From assembly GCA_965226965.1 (NCBI GenBank), contig OZ245715.1:2418001-2482000 (forward strand): a stretch of 64,000 bases of DNA, in the 5' to 3' direction. Of the stretch, positions 62,812 to 64,000 are shown piece by piece. A program made the translations under genes and the position numbers. The first letter of the stretch is position 1; each line of letters starts with the position of its first letter. This stretch comes from Endoryza foliicola. Its GTDB lineage: Bacteria; Bacteroidota; Bacteroidia; Chitinophagales; Chitinophagaceae. The notes beneath the pieces were generated by a model. That model ran no database searches. It saw only the letters and a list, made by a program, of their open reading frames with translations, and had not been told where the DNA came from.

Positions 62812-64000
62812 TTAAAAAGTGAGGTTTAATCCAAATGAGTAAATAGCAGGAACAGGATAGGCTCCGTTATCGGCTCCACCACCAAGGATACTTCCGATCA
62901 AAGGTTCGGGAGAATAGCCGGTAACTTGACTCCAGGTTTTAACATTCTGACCGTTCACGTAAGCACGGGCTTTCTTAATTCCCACTTTGGTAAGTGAAGT
63001 GCTCGTGAAATTGTATCCAATTTGAATGTTGCGAAGTCTGAAATAATCGCCTGGTTCCAAATAGTAAGTACTCATGAGGAAGTTATTACCACGTGTATTG
63101 TCGAGAATGGGTTCAATGTTGGTAGAACCGGCCGTTGTGAATGCATTCAAACGGTTGCTTTCATAGTTCAACACTGCGAATGTTGAAGTACGGCGCTGAG
63201 TGTAAATTTTATGTCCCGCCATACCTTGAACATCTACTTCCAAATCAACTCCTTTGTATGATACGGAGGCGCTACCACCAAAGCTGTAGGGAGGGAAGGG
63301 CGTACCGATATAAGTTCTGTCGGCGGGCGTAATGGCACCATCACCGTTCACATCCAAGTAAGAGATGTCACCTGGTAGAGAGTTTACAAAAGCCGGTTGT
63401 TTGGCTAAATCGGCGGTAGATTGATAGATACCGGTTTGAACGTATCCGTAAAAATAGCCGATGGATTGACCTGTGGTTGTTAAGTTCGCGCCACCGTTTC
63501 CGATGATCGAGAAGTTGAAATTATCACCAATAGAGTTTACTTTGTTTTTATTGTAGCTGAAATTAGCGGAAACACTGTAAGCCCAGTCTTTACCAATTTG
63601 ATCGTTCCAGTTCAAAGCCAATTCTATACCCTTGTTGGTGATTTTACCGAGGTTGGTAAAATAACTTCTGCTTTCATTTGGAAGGGTTACTGCGGTTAAG
63701 ATATCGGTAGTAGTACGATCGTACAAGGTAAATTCAATACCCAAACGATTCCCTAATGTTCTGGCATCAAAACCTACATCGATACCACGTACTGTTTCCC
63801 AATGTAAATTTGGATCAGGAATGTAGGCAGCTTGTATAGAAGTGTAAATATTGTCGCCGAAAATAGCGGTAGACGCGTTAGAGATACCCGGTTTGTAGAG
63901 ATTGTCGGCAAATCCATTTGCATTACCGGTCAAGCCCCAAGCACCTCTCAATTTAAAGTAGTTGATGAATGAAAGACGGTCAAAGAATTTCTCATCACTT
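62812..64000 (-). CDS. SusC/RagA-type TonB-linked outer-membrane transporter (partial)
   Basis: This is the C-terminal ~396 residues of a TonB-dependent transporter of about 1000 residues. The frame continues past the right edge (SDEKFFDRLSFINYFKLRGAWG... reading). Typical SusC end-barrel segments are seen: LRGAWGLTGNANGFADN, WETVRGIDVGFDARTLGNRLGIEFTLYDR, NKGIELALNWNDQIGKDW, GDISYLDVNGDGAITPADRTYIGTPFPPYSFGGS, RLRNIQIGYNF, RAYVNGQNVKTWSQVTGYSPE, ending in the barrel's aromatic LNLTF. It works with SusD and an ExbB/ExbD-TonB complex to import glycans or other nutrients. The substrate is unknown. Confidence 0.95.
   Translation of the reverse strand, partial: SDEKFFDRLSFINYFKLRGAWGLTGNANGFADNLYKPGISNASTAIFGDNIYTSIQAAYIPDPNLHWETVRGIDVGFDARTLGNRLGIEFTLYDRTTTDILTAVTLPNESRSYFTNLGKITNKGIELALNWNDQIGKDWAYSVSANFSYNKNKVNSIGDNFNFSIIGNGGANLTTTGQSIGYFYGYVQTGIYQSTADLAKQPAFVNSLPGDISYLDVNGDGAITPADRTYIGTPFPPYSFGGSASVSYKGVDLEVDVQGMAGHKIYTQRRTSTFAVLNYESNRLNAFTTAGSTNIEPILDNTRGNNFLMSTYYLEPGDYFRLRNIQIGYNFTSTSLTKVGIKKARAYVNGQNVKTWSQVTGYSPEPLIGSILGGGADNGAYPVPAIYSFGLNLTF

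Overview
The window comes from a member of the Bacteroidota, most probably the order Chitinophagales. The evidence is a SusC/SusD pair, a protein with a type B (CHU_C-like) type IX secretion sorting tail, lipoproteins with the SCKKD-type pattern, the short AMP nucleosidase, ClpC with a UVR motif, and a general lack of Shine-Dalgarno sequences. No rRNA, tRNA or CRISPR array was recognised.

Layout. 0-8 kb: the start of an Opp/Dpp-type ABC ATPase, AMP nucleosidase, a small HsdR_N-like nuclease-fold protein, a GNAT enzyme, a LamG/type B-sorted surface protein, and a glycan-type cluster (two methyltransferases and a GT2 glycosyltransferase). 8.5-29.8 kb: one long plus-strand operon encoding an outer-membrane barrel-like protein, a small Fn3-like protein, a 2348-residue YD/Rhs-like surface protein, two small secreted proteins, a 3014-residue Rhs protein with a C-terminal candidate toxin, and a 91-residue candidate immunity protein. 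30.4-40 kb: an accessory island with a second methyltransferase paralogue, an IS3 element, a tyrosine recombinase between perfect 76-bp inverted repeats, and three promoterless Rhs C-terminal cassettes (two nearly identical copies of one, plus a different one with a cysteine-peptidase-like domain) with adjacent candidate immunity genes. 40.4-64 kb: ordinary chromosomal genes (ExbB/ExbD, Cmk, ClpC, STAS protein, IspD, FemAB-like enzyme, two M1 peptidases, sugar-phosphate transferase with a Gfo/Idh oxidoreductase, L,D-transpeptidase, CLC-F-like channel, GDPD lipoprotein, LamG lipoprotein, SusD, SusC). Several families of dispersed intergenic repeats lie between them.

The most interesting structure is the Rhs island. 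The 20-bp sequence CCGTTCGGGATGTTGATGCC encodes the start of the Rhs core (PFGMLMP). It occurs four times in one reading register: in the full-length Rhs gene (28391, plus), at the start of the two identical cassettes (34471 and 39909, both minus) and at the start of the third cassette (35784, plus). The three cassette copies are preceded by a conserved site: the arm GTAGTTCTTTGAGTTAG, a 7-bp spacer, then CCT and the 20-mer. The spacer differs at all seven positions between the two independent versions. Two of the sites form the inverted repeats around the tyrosine recombinase. I infer a recombinase-driven system that swaps toxin/immunity tails onto one Rhs scaffold by inversion, with the crossover inside the PFGM codons so that the frame is kept. 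This is a hypothesis built from sequence layout; I cannot test novelty or activity here.
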